From: Rhinopomastus cyanomelas
Lineage: Eukaryota > Chordata > Aves > Bucerotiformes > Rhinopomastidae
Length of the DNA: 64,000 bases
Reading direction: 5' to 3'
Assembly (NCBI GenBank): GCA_013400115.1
Contig: VXBP01004230.1
Span: forward strand, 186,001 to 250,000
The notes beneath the pieces were generated by a model. The model was not told where the DNA came from. It searched no databases and saw only the letters and a list, made by a program, of their open reading frames with translations. The first letter of the stretch is position 1; each line of letters begins with the position of its first letter. Positions 31,466-44,289 of the stretch are shown here, one piece after another. Made by a program: the position numbers and the translations under genes.

Positions 31466-31888
31466 GGAAGTGGAGCACCTCTCTTATGAGGAGAGGCTGA
31501 GGGAGCTGGGTCTCTTGAGCTTGGACTGAGGGTCAACCTCATTAATGTCTATAAATATGTGAAGGGCGGGTGTCAGGAGGATGGAGCCAGGCTCTGCTCA
31601 GGGTCATCTAGTGATAGGACGAGGGGCAATGGGTGTGAGCTGGAACAGAGGAGGTTCCACATCAACATGAGAAGGAACTTCTTCCCAGTGAGGGTGACAG
31701 AGCACTGGAACAGAGTTCCAGAGTAACACCCCAGGGGGGTTGTGGAGTCTCCTTCTCTGGAGATGTTTAAGACCCGCCTGGATGTGTTCCTGTGTGACTT
31801 GGTCTAGGTGATCCTGCTGTGTCGGGGGCTTGGACTAGATGATCTTTTGTGGTCCCTTCCAATCCCTAATGATTCTGTGATTCTGTGA
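31466..31888 (+). mobile_element. CR1 LINE, 3' fragment
   Basis: MEVEHLSYEERLREL-like start, RGNGCELEQRRFHINMRRNF, then GATGATCTTTTGTGGTCCC and ATTCTGTGATTCTGTGA. Confidence 0.93.
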
Positions 31889-32170
31889 CAACTCAGGCCC
31901 GAGGTTAAAGTTGAGGTAGCTGTGCACGCTGAAGGAGCAACACAAACCAACTGCGTGTGGTGCCTGAGAGAAGATGTGAGAAGTGCAGTGGTTCCATCCC
32001 TTGAGGAATTTGTGTGTGCCAGGGGATGCCTGTGCTCATGATGGTGATGACAGCACGGTAGAGACATTTTTATAATAGCAACAGTATGTAGCAGCTCCAA
32101 AAGGGAAGAGGAAGACCTGTTTAGTAAACTATGTGTAAGTGCTCCTAGAAGCGTGGGGCCAAGAATGTAT

Positions 32171-32475
32171 GTGGGTGTCAGGAGGATGGAGCCAGGCTCT
32201 TCTCAGTGTCATCCAGTGATAGGATGAGGGGCAGTGGGTGTGAGCTGGAACAGAGGAGGTTCCACAACATATTAGAAGGAACTTCTTCCTGGTGAGGGTG
32301 ATGGAGCGCTGGAACAGGCTGCCCAGGGAAGTTGTGGAGTCTCCTTCTTTGAAGAGGTTTAAGACCCGCCTGGATCAGTTCCTGTGCAACTTGGACTAGG
32401 TGATCTTGCTGTGGCAGGGGGATTGGACTAGATGATCTTTTGAAGACCCTTCCAATCCTTAATGATTCTATGATT
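32171..32475 (+). mobile_element. CR1 LINE, 3' fragment
   Basis: GTGTCAGGAGGATGGAGCCA to AATGATTCTATGAT, the same subfamily as the copy 0.3 kb to the left. Confidence 0.93.
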
Positions 32476-32479
32476 TAAC

Positions 32480-34380
32480 TCTCTTTATTTCTACCACTAG
32501 AAGGGGGAACAAGCAAATCCACCTTTCCTGGAGGAGTTAAGAGAATGCAAAGAAGGACGACCCGAAGGTTTAAAAGACATCAGCACCCCTTCACCAGCAA
32601 CAGACTGGGAAAGGCACGGATTGGTAATGGTGGAGCACGGAGAGACCTGCTAGACTCAAAAGGTAAAAGGCCTTTGTGTCATGGAGAGGACGTATTCCAT
32701 ATTTGTACCCCTTTCCTCTGCATTTGAGTCGCAGGGCACTGACACCAGCTAAAATGGAGAAAGTTCCTGCAGCAAAGGCCTTGGCACTAGGCCATGACTG
32801 TAAAGACTTTAAAATCTGTTCGAGAGGCCACATTGACGAAAACTGATCGTAAATCACTTTCTGCCACTGCCAGTGGGGATCTGGCAACCACCTTCCTGCA
32901 CGCAGAACGTCTCTTTCTTTAGCCGCGGTTGTGTAACTTGCAAATCGAATGCGAACCTGAGAAAGATTTAGTAGTCGCCGGCATGCTCTCTGGAGCCTTC
33001 GACAAAAACGCCGCGGAACAAAGTCCCAGGCTAGACTGTGTGCACGTCAGTCAGGGAGAACAAAACAGCAACACCCAGCCCTGTCGGTTCTCAAAATGAA
33101 ATGCGGAATTTTATCGCCGGTGGTTTGCCGGGGACGAGACACCGCAGGATGTAATTAAGGTTCTACTAGAAAATGATTTGCACAGCTTATTCTGTCCCTG
33201 TTTCAGCTGAAAATGATTTAGATACCACTTCTCTGAGGCATGAAGAAAACTGATCCTTGAAGTGTTGCAGGAAAACACAGAAACAGAAAGCCATTTAGAG
33301 CCCGGAGGCAGCGCGAGGCATCTCTGCCTCCCTCAGTAGCCAGAAACACCAGTGATGTTAAATGGAGGAGCGTGTGCTGGTGGAAAGCACTCACCCACTG
33401 GAAGGAAGTTAACGAAGGAGGCTTGCATCAGCGTGCTGTGGGAGTCCTGAGCAGCCATTTTCACATCTCTACTGGAAGGCACTGCAGCGTAAGGAGGGAG
33501 CAGGTCGCTTCTATCTGCTAACGGTGGATTTCATGTACATAACAACAACGTCTGTCAGCGGACTGTATAGGTACCTCAGGCAATCCACAGGGCCCACACC
33601 TACCCCCACCAGTGGGAAGTGGTGTGGAAATGCTGCCAGAAAGGGGGCAGCATCAATCTGCTGTACTTCTGGCACTCCCCAGTTGCGGTGCATCGGCACA
33701 TCTGCGCTAGCAGAAACTGATACCGTGTCGGGGTGGGTTGGTTGAGGTGAGTAAACAGGAAAAATGGAACAAAACCATGGTGTGTGGCTCTGTACTGTGG
33801 GACTGGCAGTGCTTCACAAGTGGCACAGAGGCACAGCAGCAGCAAGAAACAATTACAGATGGGGCATGTCCTGTGAAGGCTTAGTGAACCGGGTGGCTGC
33901 AAGCAGTGGGTGCTCCGGAGAAACAGGTTCACATGTCCCAAACTCCAAAGGGCAGTGGGAGAGTGTAAATTGCTGCCCTTCACGGTGGTGGTGTCAGGTT
34001 AGAGCAGTCCAGAAGAGCAAGCAGCTAGAAGTAGTGGGCTTTTTTGTTTACTAACCATGGAATGGATACTCCAACAGACATAGGAAATAAAACTAGGCAT
34101 CTGGGATGATGGGAAGTTTATTGGTGGGACCAGACAGCTTGTTTGTACTTGCTGGTGTGCCCGTTAGCTACAGGTAGTTGAACTTAGCTCCTCAGGAAAG
34201 CTTTGGGGACCTGCACCATTGAGAAGCTCTCAGAGGAGCTCCTGCTGATCAGCTAGAGCTCAGACAGTGATTATTGCAAAGCTCTTTTAGGGTTCCTTGT
34301 TAGGAACCCCAAAGAGGTGGCGCCTGAACAACGTGGAATATGGGAGCTCTAATGCGCTCGTTGAACTGGAGACAAATGGT
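32480..34380. other. Intergenic, unclassified
   Basis: No CR1 or gene. There is moderate CpG content around 32930-33140, and at 34290-34330 a 7-bp inverted repeat followed by a primer-binding-site-like motif. Confidence 0.45.
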
Positions 34381-34383
34381 GTA

Positions 34384-34850
34384 TTCACAGAATCACAGTA
34401 ATGATAAGGTTGGAAAAGACCTTCAAGATCATCCAGTCCAACCTAAATCCAAATAAACCCAGCCATCCTAACATCTAACATCTAGATCATGCCACTCAGC
34501 ACCTTGTCCAGCCTAACCTTGAACACCTCCAGGGACAGTGACTCAACCACCTCTTTGGGCAGCCCATTTCAAAACCAGATCACTCTTTCAGTGAAAAATC
34601 TTTTCCTAATGTCTAAACCTCCCCTGATGGAGCTTAAGACTATGACCCCTTGTCCTGTCTCCAGTGGCCAGGGAGAAAAGACCAACCCCTGTCTGACTAC
34701 AGCCACCTTTCAGGTAGTTATAGACAGTGATAAGGTCACCCCGAGCCTCCTCCTTTCCAGACTAAACAAACCCAGCTCCCTCAGCCTCTCCTCACAGGGC
34801 TTGTCTTCCAGCCCCTTTACCATTCCAGTTGCCCTTCTCTGGACTCATCC
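34384..34850 (-). mobile_element. CR1 LINE
   Basis: TTCACAGAATCACAGTAATG to CAGTTGCCCTTCTCTGGACT, CR1 3' end and ORF2 C-terminus. Confidence 0.92.
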
Positions 34851-34859
34851 AGAGGGGCT

Positions 34860-36045
34860 CTAGCTCCTCCTAAACACCCAGTGCTCCTCACTAGCAGTGT
34901 TACTGCTTCAGCTACTTTGTCTCCTGAAGACCATCATCGCTGGAGAATTCCTAGATGTTTGTGACTCTGTCGACGTTGAGTCATCCGAGTCTTTAAATCA
35001 TCGAAGCACTGAAGTGTAATTGTGAGTGGCTTTGTTCCAACTCCTGTTCTTGCAGAGCCACACAAAAATTGTGCTTTTCTGAATCCTCACGTTGCTTGAA
35101 AGTAAGAGAATTTCCATCTGCTAATAAACAGAGGCATTAAGTTACTAATTTGGGGACAGGGCAAAATGAGTTGTGCTGTGATGTCTGACCGTGAGACAGC
35201 AAGAGCGCACACGTTCGGTGTTTGTCTTAGAAAAATGGTTTCTTAACAATGCCCATTGCAGCTAATTTGTAGCTGCATTGTGTAAACATTAATTTCTAGA
35301 GCTGGTTTTCTAATAGATCCCCAAGCTACTTAATTATCACCTACTGACCCTCCTTTTCTAATGGTGACTAGTTCAGTTCCCTCAAACTTTGTAAGAGCTG
35401 AGTCTCAAGTGACAGGAAGATGGACACTTTCTTATTCCATAGCTAATACACTAGGAAGGTGTCCAAAACATTACTGGTTCATGTCTTCCTAGGAGAAGGA
35501 TCTTGCCTTCATAGTGAGACTCTGCCTAGATGGGCATCTAGAATGTTCTTTCTGGTTTTGCTGAATTTTGTATTAAAATTAGAGGGGAAAAAAAATCAAT
35601 CCAAAACGTCTCCAGGGTTTAAAAACCTTTTAAAATCCTTTATCTCTCTAAGCTTCTTGCTTCTGGTAGGCTTCTTTCAGGACTAGCACACCTTATTGTC
35701 TGCAAACCAGCTGGATTCTTCAGGCACCATGTCTGTAGGAGTTAAGGGGAGAGAGCAACCTGCTTCCTGAGAGCAATTGGCCTTGACGAAGCCTTTAGGC
35801 TAACTTAATCCTTGTTATTGTTCTATTGACTTGAACAGTTATCAGAGCTGAACTCCACTGTTAGAGGTTCAATATTCCACAGTAACTTTGCACCCCATTA
35901 CACTAAATGACAAGCACATTGGCTGCAACACCAGAGCATCACATCTTACTCTGATGTTCTAGAGCAGTTCAGGGGTTTGGACACCTTGAATGGAAAGGGG
36001 ATGGTTGCAGAAAAAGTTGATTCATATCAGCTGCAGTGATATAGA
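34860..36045. other. Intergenic, nothing recognised
   Basis: AT-rich unique sequence between CR1 copies. Confidence 0.5.
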
Positions 36046-36051
36046 TTCAAT

Positions 36052-36876
36052 GGATGGACCTCTCGTTGGATACGGAGCTGGATGGCTGGTCGCAGCCAAA
36101 GAGCTGTGATCAGTGGCTCAGTGCCAGACAGGTGTGACGAGTGCTGTTCCTCAAGGGCCAGTACTTGGATCTGTGCTGTTTAACATCGTTGTCAGCAACA
36201 TGCCAGCCAAACAGAAAGGGACCTGGGGGTGCTGATCGATACCCGCCTGAACATGAGCCAGCAGTGTGCCCAGGTGGCCAAGAGGGCCAATGGCATCCTG
36301 GCCTGCATCAGGAATGGTGTGGCCAGCAGGAGCAGGGAGGTCATTCTGCCCCTGTACTCTGCACTGGTTAGGCCGCACCTTGAGTACTGTGTCCAGTTCT
36401 GGGCCCCTCAGTTTAGGAAGGACATTGAGGTGCTTGAGCGTGTCCAGAGAAGGGCAACGAGGCTGGTGAGGGGCCTTGAGCACAAGCCCTATGAGGAGAG
36501 GCTGAGGGAGCTGGGATTGTTTAGCCTTGAGAAGAGGAGGCTCAGGGGAGACCTTATTGCTGTCTACAACTACCTGAGGGGTGGTTGTGGCCAGGAGGAG
36601 GTTGCTCTCTTCTCTCAGGCAGCCAGCACCAGAACAAGAGGACACAGCCTCAAGCTGCGCCAGGGGAAATTTAGGCTTGAGGTGAGGAGAAAGTTCTTCA
36701 CTGAGAGAGTCATTGGCCACTGGAATGGCCTGCCCAGGGAGGTGGTGGAGTCGCCAGCTCTGGAGCTGTTCAAGGCACGATTGGACGTGGCACTTGGTGC
36801 CATGGTCTAGCCTTGAGCTCTGTGGTGACAGGTTGGACTTGATGATCTATGAGGTCTCTTCCAACCTTGATAATAC
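36052..36876 (+). mobile_element. Young CR1 LINE with an intact ORF2 C-terminus
   Basis: It opens with an RT fragment (36052-36205, GSVLFNIVVSNMP-like), then skips several hundred bases of ORF2 and continues as a 193-codon open frame at 36229-36810: MSQQCAQVAKRANGILACIR, LERVQRRATRLVRGLEHKPY, ending ARLDVALGAMV and stop. The 3' end is GATGATCTATGAGGTCTCTT. Partner copy at 8561-9016, opposite orientation. Confidence 0.95.
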
Positions 36877-36885
36877 AAAATACAA

Positions 36886-37783
36886 ACATGGACAGTGGGA
36901 TTGAAGGAACCCTCAGTCGGTTTGCTGATGACACCACACTGTGTGAAGTCAACACCCTGGAGAAAAGGAAGGTCGTCCAGAGGGACCTTGCCAGGCTCGA
37001 GAAGCAAGCTGTGCAAATTGCAGGAAGTTCAGCAAGGGCAAGGGCAAGGGCAAGGGTCTGCACCTGGGTCAAGGCAATCGCATGCACAGATACAGACTGG
37101 GAGGAGAAAGGATTGAGGCAGCCCTGAGGAGAAGGACTTGGAGGTGGTGGTGGACTAGAAGCTGAACAGGAGCACTCAGTGTGTGCTTGCAGCCCAGAAA
37201 GACAACCGTGTCCTGGACTGCATCAGAAGAAGCAGGGACAGGTGATTCTCTCCCTCTACTCTTCACTGATGAGACCCCACCTGGAGTCCTGAGTCCACTT
37301 CTGGAGTCGCCAACATCAGGAGGACACAGAGGTCCTGGAAGGTGTCCAGAGGAGAGCAACTCAAATTCTCAGAGGACTGGAGCACCTTCCCTCTGAGGAC
37401 AGGCTGAGCAAGTTGACATTGTTCAGCCTGGAGAAGAGAAGGCTTCCAGGTGACCTTCTACCAGCTCTCGGATATCTGGAGGGGGCTACAAGAAAGCTGA
37501 GAGAGAGCTTTTTACATGGATGTGTAGCAAGACAACAAGGGGAAAGGGTTGCAGACTTGAAGATTGAGGTTGGACATGAGGAACAAATTCCTCATTGTGA
37601 GGGTGCTGAGATGCTGGAACAGGTTGCCCAAGGAAGTTGTGGCTGCCTCATCCCTGCAAGAGTTGAAGGCCAGGTTGGCTGGGGCGCTGAGTGAGCTGCT
37701 CTAGTGAAGGTGTCCCTGCCCCTGCAGGGGGTTGAAACTAGATGATCTGTAAGGTCCCTTCCAAGCCCTATGGTTCTACAATT
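36886..37783 (+). mobile_element. CR1 LINE, second copy immediately downstream
   Basis: SRFADDTTLCEVNTLEKRKV (RT FADD motif) through LFSLEKRRLPGDLLPAL to CCCTGCAGGGGGTTG...GATGATCTGTAAGGTCCC. Different subfamily from the neighbour; frames broken. Confidence 0.93.
37030..37056. repeat. (GGGCAA)n short tandem repeat inside CR1
   Basis: About four copies of a GGGCAA hexamer where other CR1 copies have a single GCAAGGGCA, so it expanded after insertion. Confidence 0.8.
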
Positions 37784-37789
37784 AATGTT

Positions 37790-39790
37790 TGGAAAAATAA
37801 AAGGTGAAACACATGGAGGGAGACTGGGAAAAGATAAGGAAATCATAGAAGGGTCATCCAAGACAGAAGAACTTTCAATGCCGTTGCAGACCATGAGGCA
37901 CATTCCTTATTCTGTTCATTTTGCTGTAGACTAATCATGAATCTGTAGTTGGCACAAAACTAACAGCTTGGACACTTGACCTTGGAGTACTCCTTGCACT
38001 GTCTGTGCTGCAAAAATGATAGTTTACCTGTCGAGTAAACCCTACAGTTTATAAAGGGTAAAGAATGACGAACTCTTGAAAACCTGAAGACCAAGAGATT
38101 CACGCATCCAGAAGATTTGAAATGGTTGTCAGAGAGTTCAACAGATGGTTTGTACTCCTCTACAGAAACCTGGCACATCTTCTTGTAACAGGAGTGGGAA
38201 GAACATTCTTTCAGGACAGGAATCCAGGCTGTCAGACCATGCGCTGCCGTTGAGTAGGGTACCCACATGGCTAAAAGAACTTGGCTTACTCAGTCCTCAA
38301 AGCAAGATAAATCCTGTCCTGACAGCACTGCTTCTTACTGAAGTATATTAAGAAGACTAGAAGAGTGACTAGGAAGTGAAGAGGAAAGTGCTAAGTATAT
38401 TAAGTGGCACAAAAGGTAGAGATTGATTTTGACTCTAGGTTAAAATTTTGAGAAGGGCTTTCACTGAGCAGAGAGGATAACTTCTGGAAGAGACTTCCAA
38501 AAGCAGTAGCTGTTGGTTGTCATCAGAGGGATAGAGGACATCACGATGGTCTGACAGCGATGACTCACTTTGCTCAGAGATGCCCACCAGTCTGAAGTGA
38601 GCAGTGAAACTTACCTTCTTGTCAAACACAGTACCACTGAAAACTTGGAAAATAGGGTTGAAAGATGCATTAGATCCCTCTAGTCCATCCCTCTACCTGA
38701 TAGCATCGATAGCTGTATTTACTCTTGACCAACATTTGCCCTTTTCTTAAGGAAAGAGCCTGCTCAGACTTGCAGTTTTGGCTCATTGTGGACTTGCTCA
38801 CACAGTTAATCCAACTCCTGCCTTCCAATGCTGACATTTTAGCTCCTGTGTGGCTCCTCCTACCCGTCTCTGCTAACATTTGAATGGCTGTTTCTTCCTA
38901 AGCAGCTGTAGAATTTTGCATGTCTTTTTTGAATAAGATTTATTTTTCCCCCAGACTCTCTCAGATAATCAGAGCTGGTTGGAATATTAAGTCTGTTTTC
39001 CAGCACACTTGCAGCCCCTCCCAGCAAGGTGCCATGTAAAAGTTTCATAAGTTCCTTCACTCCTGTCACTAATAAAAGCATGGAATAACACAAGTTTTGG
39101 GAGAGTTCTCTACAAAGACCTAGTGCAATGCATCCCTCCAGTTTGATGGAGATGTAGCAGTAACTTCACTGGCTGTGAAACTTGCCCTCCTCCAGCTGAC
39201 GCTCAAGAACGATTTGCTTTCACAGATTGTTCCAAGTTTAAAGTCTTTTACGAAGCGAAGTCTCCACGGGCTGGGGAAGCACAGAATGTGCCGAGCAGCA
39301 GAATTTACTCACAGATTGTAGAACATCCATGCTCTAGCTGCAAAATCCATAAACATTTAAAGGGAGACGATCTGCTCAAGGAAGTTCTTTAAGTATTTAT
39401 GGCTCCCCGCCAGACAGTTACCGGGCCAAGACATCTCTGGCCTTAAAGCTAGGCTGTTACAGAAATAGTCTCAGAAGATGGTTGAAGAAAAAAACCAGTG
39501 GATAGAAGTCTTTTGGAAGAGGTAAAACCTCTAGAGAAGGCCTGGCAATTCTTTAAAGGTTTCACCTCTTTGAAAAAAAGCTCTAATGTTTTGCTGCTTT
39601 TGACTTTTGAGTCATGCAGTGATCTCATCCTGATGGTATATTGATCTGCACGGAGCTGAGCACTTCTCAGATGTGCTTGTGAGGCAAATTAACATTCAAA
39701 TGACCAAGAACAGTGCTTGACATTTGAAGGTAATGATGTCTTGTGCCTTCAAGATTTAAGCCAGCTCCTAATTTTTTGGTAGGAGGAAGA
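37790..39790. other. Intergenic, nothing recognised
   Basis: Unique sequence; short open frames show no protein-like pattern. Confidence 0.5.
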
Positions 39791-39794
39791 GCAC

Positions 39795-40545
39795 TCCGCA
39801 GAAAGGTTGTGCTGCCTCAAAGGGATCTCAATAGGCTGGAGAAATGGGCCAGTGGGAGTCTCAAGAAGTTCAACAAAAGGAAATGCAGGAATAACACCAT
39901 GGCACCAGTAGAGGCTGAGAGGCTGTACAGGAGCTCTGCAAGGGCCTGTGGGTGCTGGTGAACACCAAGTGGGACACGAGCCAGTACTGTGCCCGTGTGG
40001 CAGAGAACAACAGCTCCTGGGCTGCATCAGGAAGAGCATCACCAGCAGGTCAAGGGAAGTAATCCTTCCCCTCTGGTGGTGTCCAGTCCTGGGCTCCGCT
40101 GTACAAGATAGACCTGGTCTACTGGAACAAGAGCTGGAAAAATTATCAAGGGCTTGGAGCATTTCTTATATGGGAAAGGCTGAGAGGGCCTGAAGATGGG
40201 AAGGCTCAGGGGGATCTTATCAATGTGCCCGGATGCCGGACTGGGAAAGCAGTTAAGAAGTTACAACCAGATTCTTCTCCATGGAATACAGTGAAAGGCA
40301 ACAGGCACAAACTGAAACACAAGAAGATCTGTCTGAGCAAAAGAAAACACAGTTTTTCTACATGTTTTCACTGTGATGAGGAGTTGAACGGTGCAGCAGG
40401 GGCCTAGAGATGTTGCAGAGCTTCCATCCATGAGAACATTAACAATCTGACTGGACACAGCCCTAAGCAACCTGTTCTGGATGACTCTGCTCTCACAAGG
40501 GTTGGACTAGGCAATTGTCAGAGGTCCTGTCTCACCTCAGTGATT
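39795..40545 (+). mobile_element. CR1 LINE, old copy
   Basis: LNRLEKWASGSLKKFNKRKC, then degraded ORF2 and TTGGACTAGGCAATTGTCAG near the end. Confidence 0.85.
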
Positions 40546-41307
40546 CCTGAGGGCATTCCTATACGTTCCCCCAAAGCATCCACGTGCAGCACCATCAGAA
40601 GAAATAGAGCACTGAGCTAAGTCCCACTTTGTACAGAGGTCCAAAAGAGGAATTTTCATTTTGTTGTAAGGGAATGGCAGAAAGGTGTCTGTTCCCTGTG
40701 TCTCTCCAGTCAGCAGAGACACCTCTCCATGTGCCAGCTGACACCAGATTAGCATTTTACACATAGCTAGCTCTGGAAAAGCAGAAGGAAAGGGTGAAGA
40801 AAGCTCTGTACGATGCAAGTGCAGACCTTTCTGTACAGGTCTGGGTACATCATTAAGAATGCTCTCACTCAGTTACACACTTTATCCATTATTATTACTG
40901 TTAATGTTTTTCTATCATTATCTGTTTTTAATTACAGGCAAAGATGGGTATGCAAATCATCCCCACTCTGACCTAACGATGAAGCAAGTGTATTTTCTTT
41001 CCCATAGTGGGAGAGGACACAGATGAAGGCAGTGCCTCAAGCCACAGCACTCAACACAAGGCAAACCATTAGTTTCAAACAACTCATTTGAAAAACAGGA
41101 GCTGGGGACCTGCTCCTGGGAAGGGCCGTGGGAAGAGCTGAGGGCATGGGCCTGGTGAGGGACAAGAGACACTGCTTGCTCCAAAGACAGGCTCCTGTTT
41201 CTGTGCAGGGAAACTGCCTCTATGTGCACTTCCACGGTGCGTAGGGAAACAGGACTGGAATGAAAAACAAAGGCTGCATATCAAGAAACACTTTGCTGAT
41301 GTAACTG

Positions 41308-41794
41308 AATCACAGAATCATTAGGGATTGGAAGGGACCTCAAAAGATCAGCCAGTCCAATCCCCCTGACACAGCAGGATCACCTAGACCAAGTCACACA
41401 GGAACACATCCCGGCAGGTCTTAAATGTCTCCGGTGAAGGAGACTCCACAACCTCCCTGGGCAGCCTCTTCCAGTGCTCTGTCACCCTCACTGGGAGAAG
41501 TTCCTTCTCACATTGATGTGGAACCTTCTATGTTCCAGCTGACACCCACTGCCCCTCGTCCTATCACTAGATGACACTGAGCAGAGCCTGGCTCCATCCT
41601 CCTCACACCCACCCTTCACATATTTAAAGACATTAATGAGGTCACCCCTCAGTCCCTTTTCCAAGCTAAAGAGACACAGCTCCCTCAGCCTCTCTTTATA
41701 AGGGAGGTGCTCCACCTCCCTCATCATCCTCATTGCCCTACGCTGAACTCTCTCCAGCAGCTCCACATCCCTCTTGAACTGAGGAGCCCAGAAT
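41308..41794 (-). mobile_element. CR1 LINE
   Basis: GAATCACAGAATCATTAGGG to CTTGAACTGAGGAGCCCAG; ORF2 end open as LLERVQRRAMRMMREVEHLP then YKERLRELCLFSLEK. Confidence 0.95.
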
Positions 41795-42111
41795 CCTTCT
41801 TCACGTGGAAGCAACCTAAAGCAGGCAACGAAGAAACAGCATGTTGTATTTTTCTGTACAGGTATGCTTACAGCACATATTTTTCTCAGCTTCTCAGGCA
41901 GACCTTTTCCAGTTCTATTTCTTATTTCAACACCCTTTTTATTCCAGGTTGGACAGCCTGTGTGCACTGAAGACACTTCTGTGATTATAGTTTCTAACAG
42001 GCACCCAATCTGTAGTTAAAAGCTGCTTTCTGAAGGAATCTACAGGATCTTGAGAAAGAAATGACTCTGCATTTTATGGGTAGGTCAGAGAGCGTTACCT
42101 GTTGCTCGAGT

Positions 42112-42201
42112 CTCGTTGAGGGGCATCCTCGTCCTTGGTAGGGAGGTTGGAGCAGCTGATCTCTAAGGTCCCTTCCGAGCTTAGCCATTCTAGGATTCTA
42201 T
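42112..42201 (+). mobile_element. CR1 LINE, 3' tail
   Basis: GCAGCTGATCTCTAAGGTCC...CCATTCTAGGATTCTATGA. Confidence 0.8.
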
Positions 42202-42495
42202 GACTGAAGCGCAGCATTCCTCTCTGACTTTGGGGTGCAGAACCTGGAGTTCTGCTTGTGTCCCAGCTTTGAGTTTTTCTGGGACAGAGCTGCTTGGGTT
42301 ACCCTACAACAAAAGAAGGAAGGCAGACATTGTGAGGGACGTTTTAACGAGTACACGTGGTCTCATCAGTGTTTTCCATATTGCATCACAGAGCAGTAGC
42401 AGTCTAGCCTTTGCTTAGCCACATCCAGCAATTCTAGACTAAATTTGAGGGCCGGCCTGTTACTGGGATGTAACTGGTTCTGCATGAGGGAAAGT

Positions 42496-42578
42496 GTCAC
42501 AGAATCACAGAGCATTAAGGTTTGGAAGGGACCTGGAAAGATCATTTAGTCCAATCCCCCTGCCAGAGCAGGATCAGC
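42496..42578 (-). mobile_element. CR1 LINE, 3' tail
   Basis: TCACAGAATCACAGAGCATT...GTCCAATCCCCCTGCCAGAG. Confidence 0.9.
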
Positions 42579-43507
42579 TCTTGTATCACTGTGTCTGAAT
42601 GCCATGTAAATCTTCCCTGTGCCCTGCCAGGAGCAGCTGGCCCACATAACCAGGTGGTTTGAACTGGAATTACAAAGTGCTGCCATGGTGTTGGTATCAG
42701 CAAGTTCTGGCTGCAGAGGCATCAGCCTCAGAGTGTTGGTTTCTGTGGAGCTGAACTGGCTTTCTGCGAGGGTTTTTCAAACAGAATCCGAGATGTTTTG
42801 ACAACAGCTGTCTGCCACTGTGACAGCCAAGCAACAGAGCACACTACCTCTCTCCAGTGCAACTAGCTGCTCAGCTCCGTGATTCCCAGCCCTGCCATCC
42901 TTGCAGAACCTCCACAGTAACATGAAATGGCCTGCAGGTCTGGGGTGAGGCTGCTGGAGCTTCTCCTACTATTGCAGATCTGAGACTCCAGGAAGAAGGA
43001 AGATTTTCTTCTTTCCAGAACAGTATTTCTCATTAGCCCTAGTTTTGGGAAACAATTTTGGAATGAACTGGTATCCTTTATCGAGACAGCAGCACCCTAA
43101 ATACACCCCTTGTGTGGCTGCATATCGTGTGCAACAGTCTCTTCAGACCCAAAAGCAGAGATGTCCATATTCACAGGCTTATCTAGGCGGTGTTGTCGTA
43201 TCCACACCAAGCAGCAGACACTGAAAAATTAAAATGTTCCAGATTCCCTGCTTTTTTTTTTTCCTTTCAGCCGTAGGGTGATTTTGATTTGCTCTTTACT
43301 GTGCCTTCCTTGAAAGGAGTTCTGTTGTGCTGCTGAAGCGGCAGCCTTGGGCAAGACGTGGTGTGTGATTTCTCTCACCAGCTCGGAGGTTAAGTGCCAG
43401 CATCAGGGTACTTTGCCCTGCTCTCCTCTCCTGTCCTTCTTCCCCTCCCAAGAAGCAGAGGGAAAATGCTGCCCTTGTTCTTAGCCCATATCCATCTGGA
43501 ACAGTGG

Positions 43508-43588
43508 GGTCTAGGTGGTCCTGCTGTGGCAGGGGGGTTGGACTAGATGATCTTTCGAGGTCCCTTCCAATCCCTAATGATTCTATGA
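43508..43588 (+). mobile_element. CR1 LINE, 3' tail
   Basis: GGTCTAGGTGGTCCTGCTGT...TCCCTAATGATTCTATGA. Confidence 0.92.
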
Positions 43589-43739
43589 CTTCTGTCCTGG
43601 TCTCCAGGAGAAGTGGAAGAAGCCCCTGCTGAAGGAACATCTTCAGCTGCAGCCCCGCTGAGGTGCCCCTCCTGCAGCTGAAGTGTAAATCCCCAGCAGC
43701 TTCTCATGCTACTTGAAAAATAACTTGCTCTTGTCATTA

Positions 43740-44280
43740 ATGCTGATCTATAGCCACATTAACGCGTGAAATCACTGGGTGTGAAAATAGTGTGCTAACC
43801 ACTACTTAATGTGATATTACCACAGTAATGTCTCTAAAAATATCTTGTCCACTTGATTGCTTTCATTGTGAACCAGAGATAATGCACCACTTACAGCTGA
43901 TGATTAAAATTCATAAAGCTTTGGCTCTTAATTACAGCAACTCGCAATCAAAGTGAAATGTCGGATCCTGAATGTTGTTTATCTGTACACAGATCCACAA
44001 AAACAAGAAAATATAGGCATCATCTACCCAACCAAACCAGGCTGCTTCTCTTTAAGGTTAAGTGAAAGAAATACCCGCGTGAGTCTCTGTTGAGACAGGC
44101 AGGAATCAGTGAGCCTGTGATTTGTGACGCTGCAGAACTCCTCCTCGATGAAACGCACGTCTTTGGGAATATTCAGACATTCAAATCATGGCAGAGCTTG
44201 AGAAAACGTATTGATGAAGATGGAAATATAAATTTCACAGAGAAGGGCTGTGGGTGGGTGGAAGTAACTATCTGAAGTGC
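43740..44280. other. AT-rich block, candidate conserved non-coding element
   Basis: Unique sequence rich in TAAT/ATTA cores and palindromic AT motifs (43740-43960), followed by a 61-codon open frame at 44090-44275 (+) with a protein-like composition (AAELLLDETHVFGNIQTFKS) that I cannot identify. No repeat is present. Confidence 0.25.
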
Positions 44281-44289
44281 TGTGAATAG

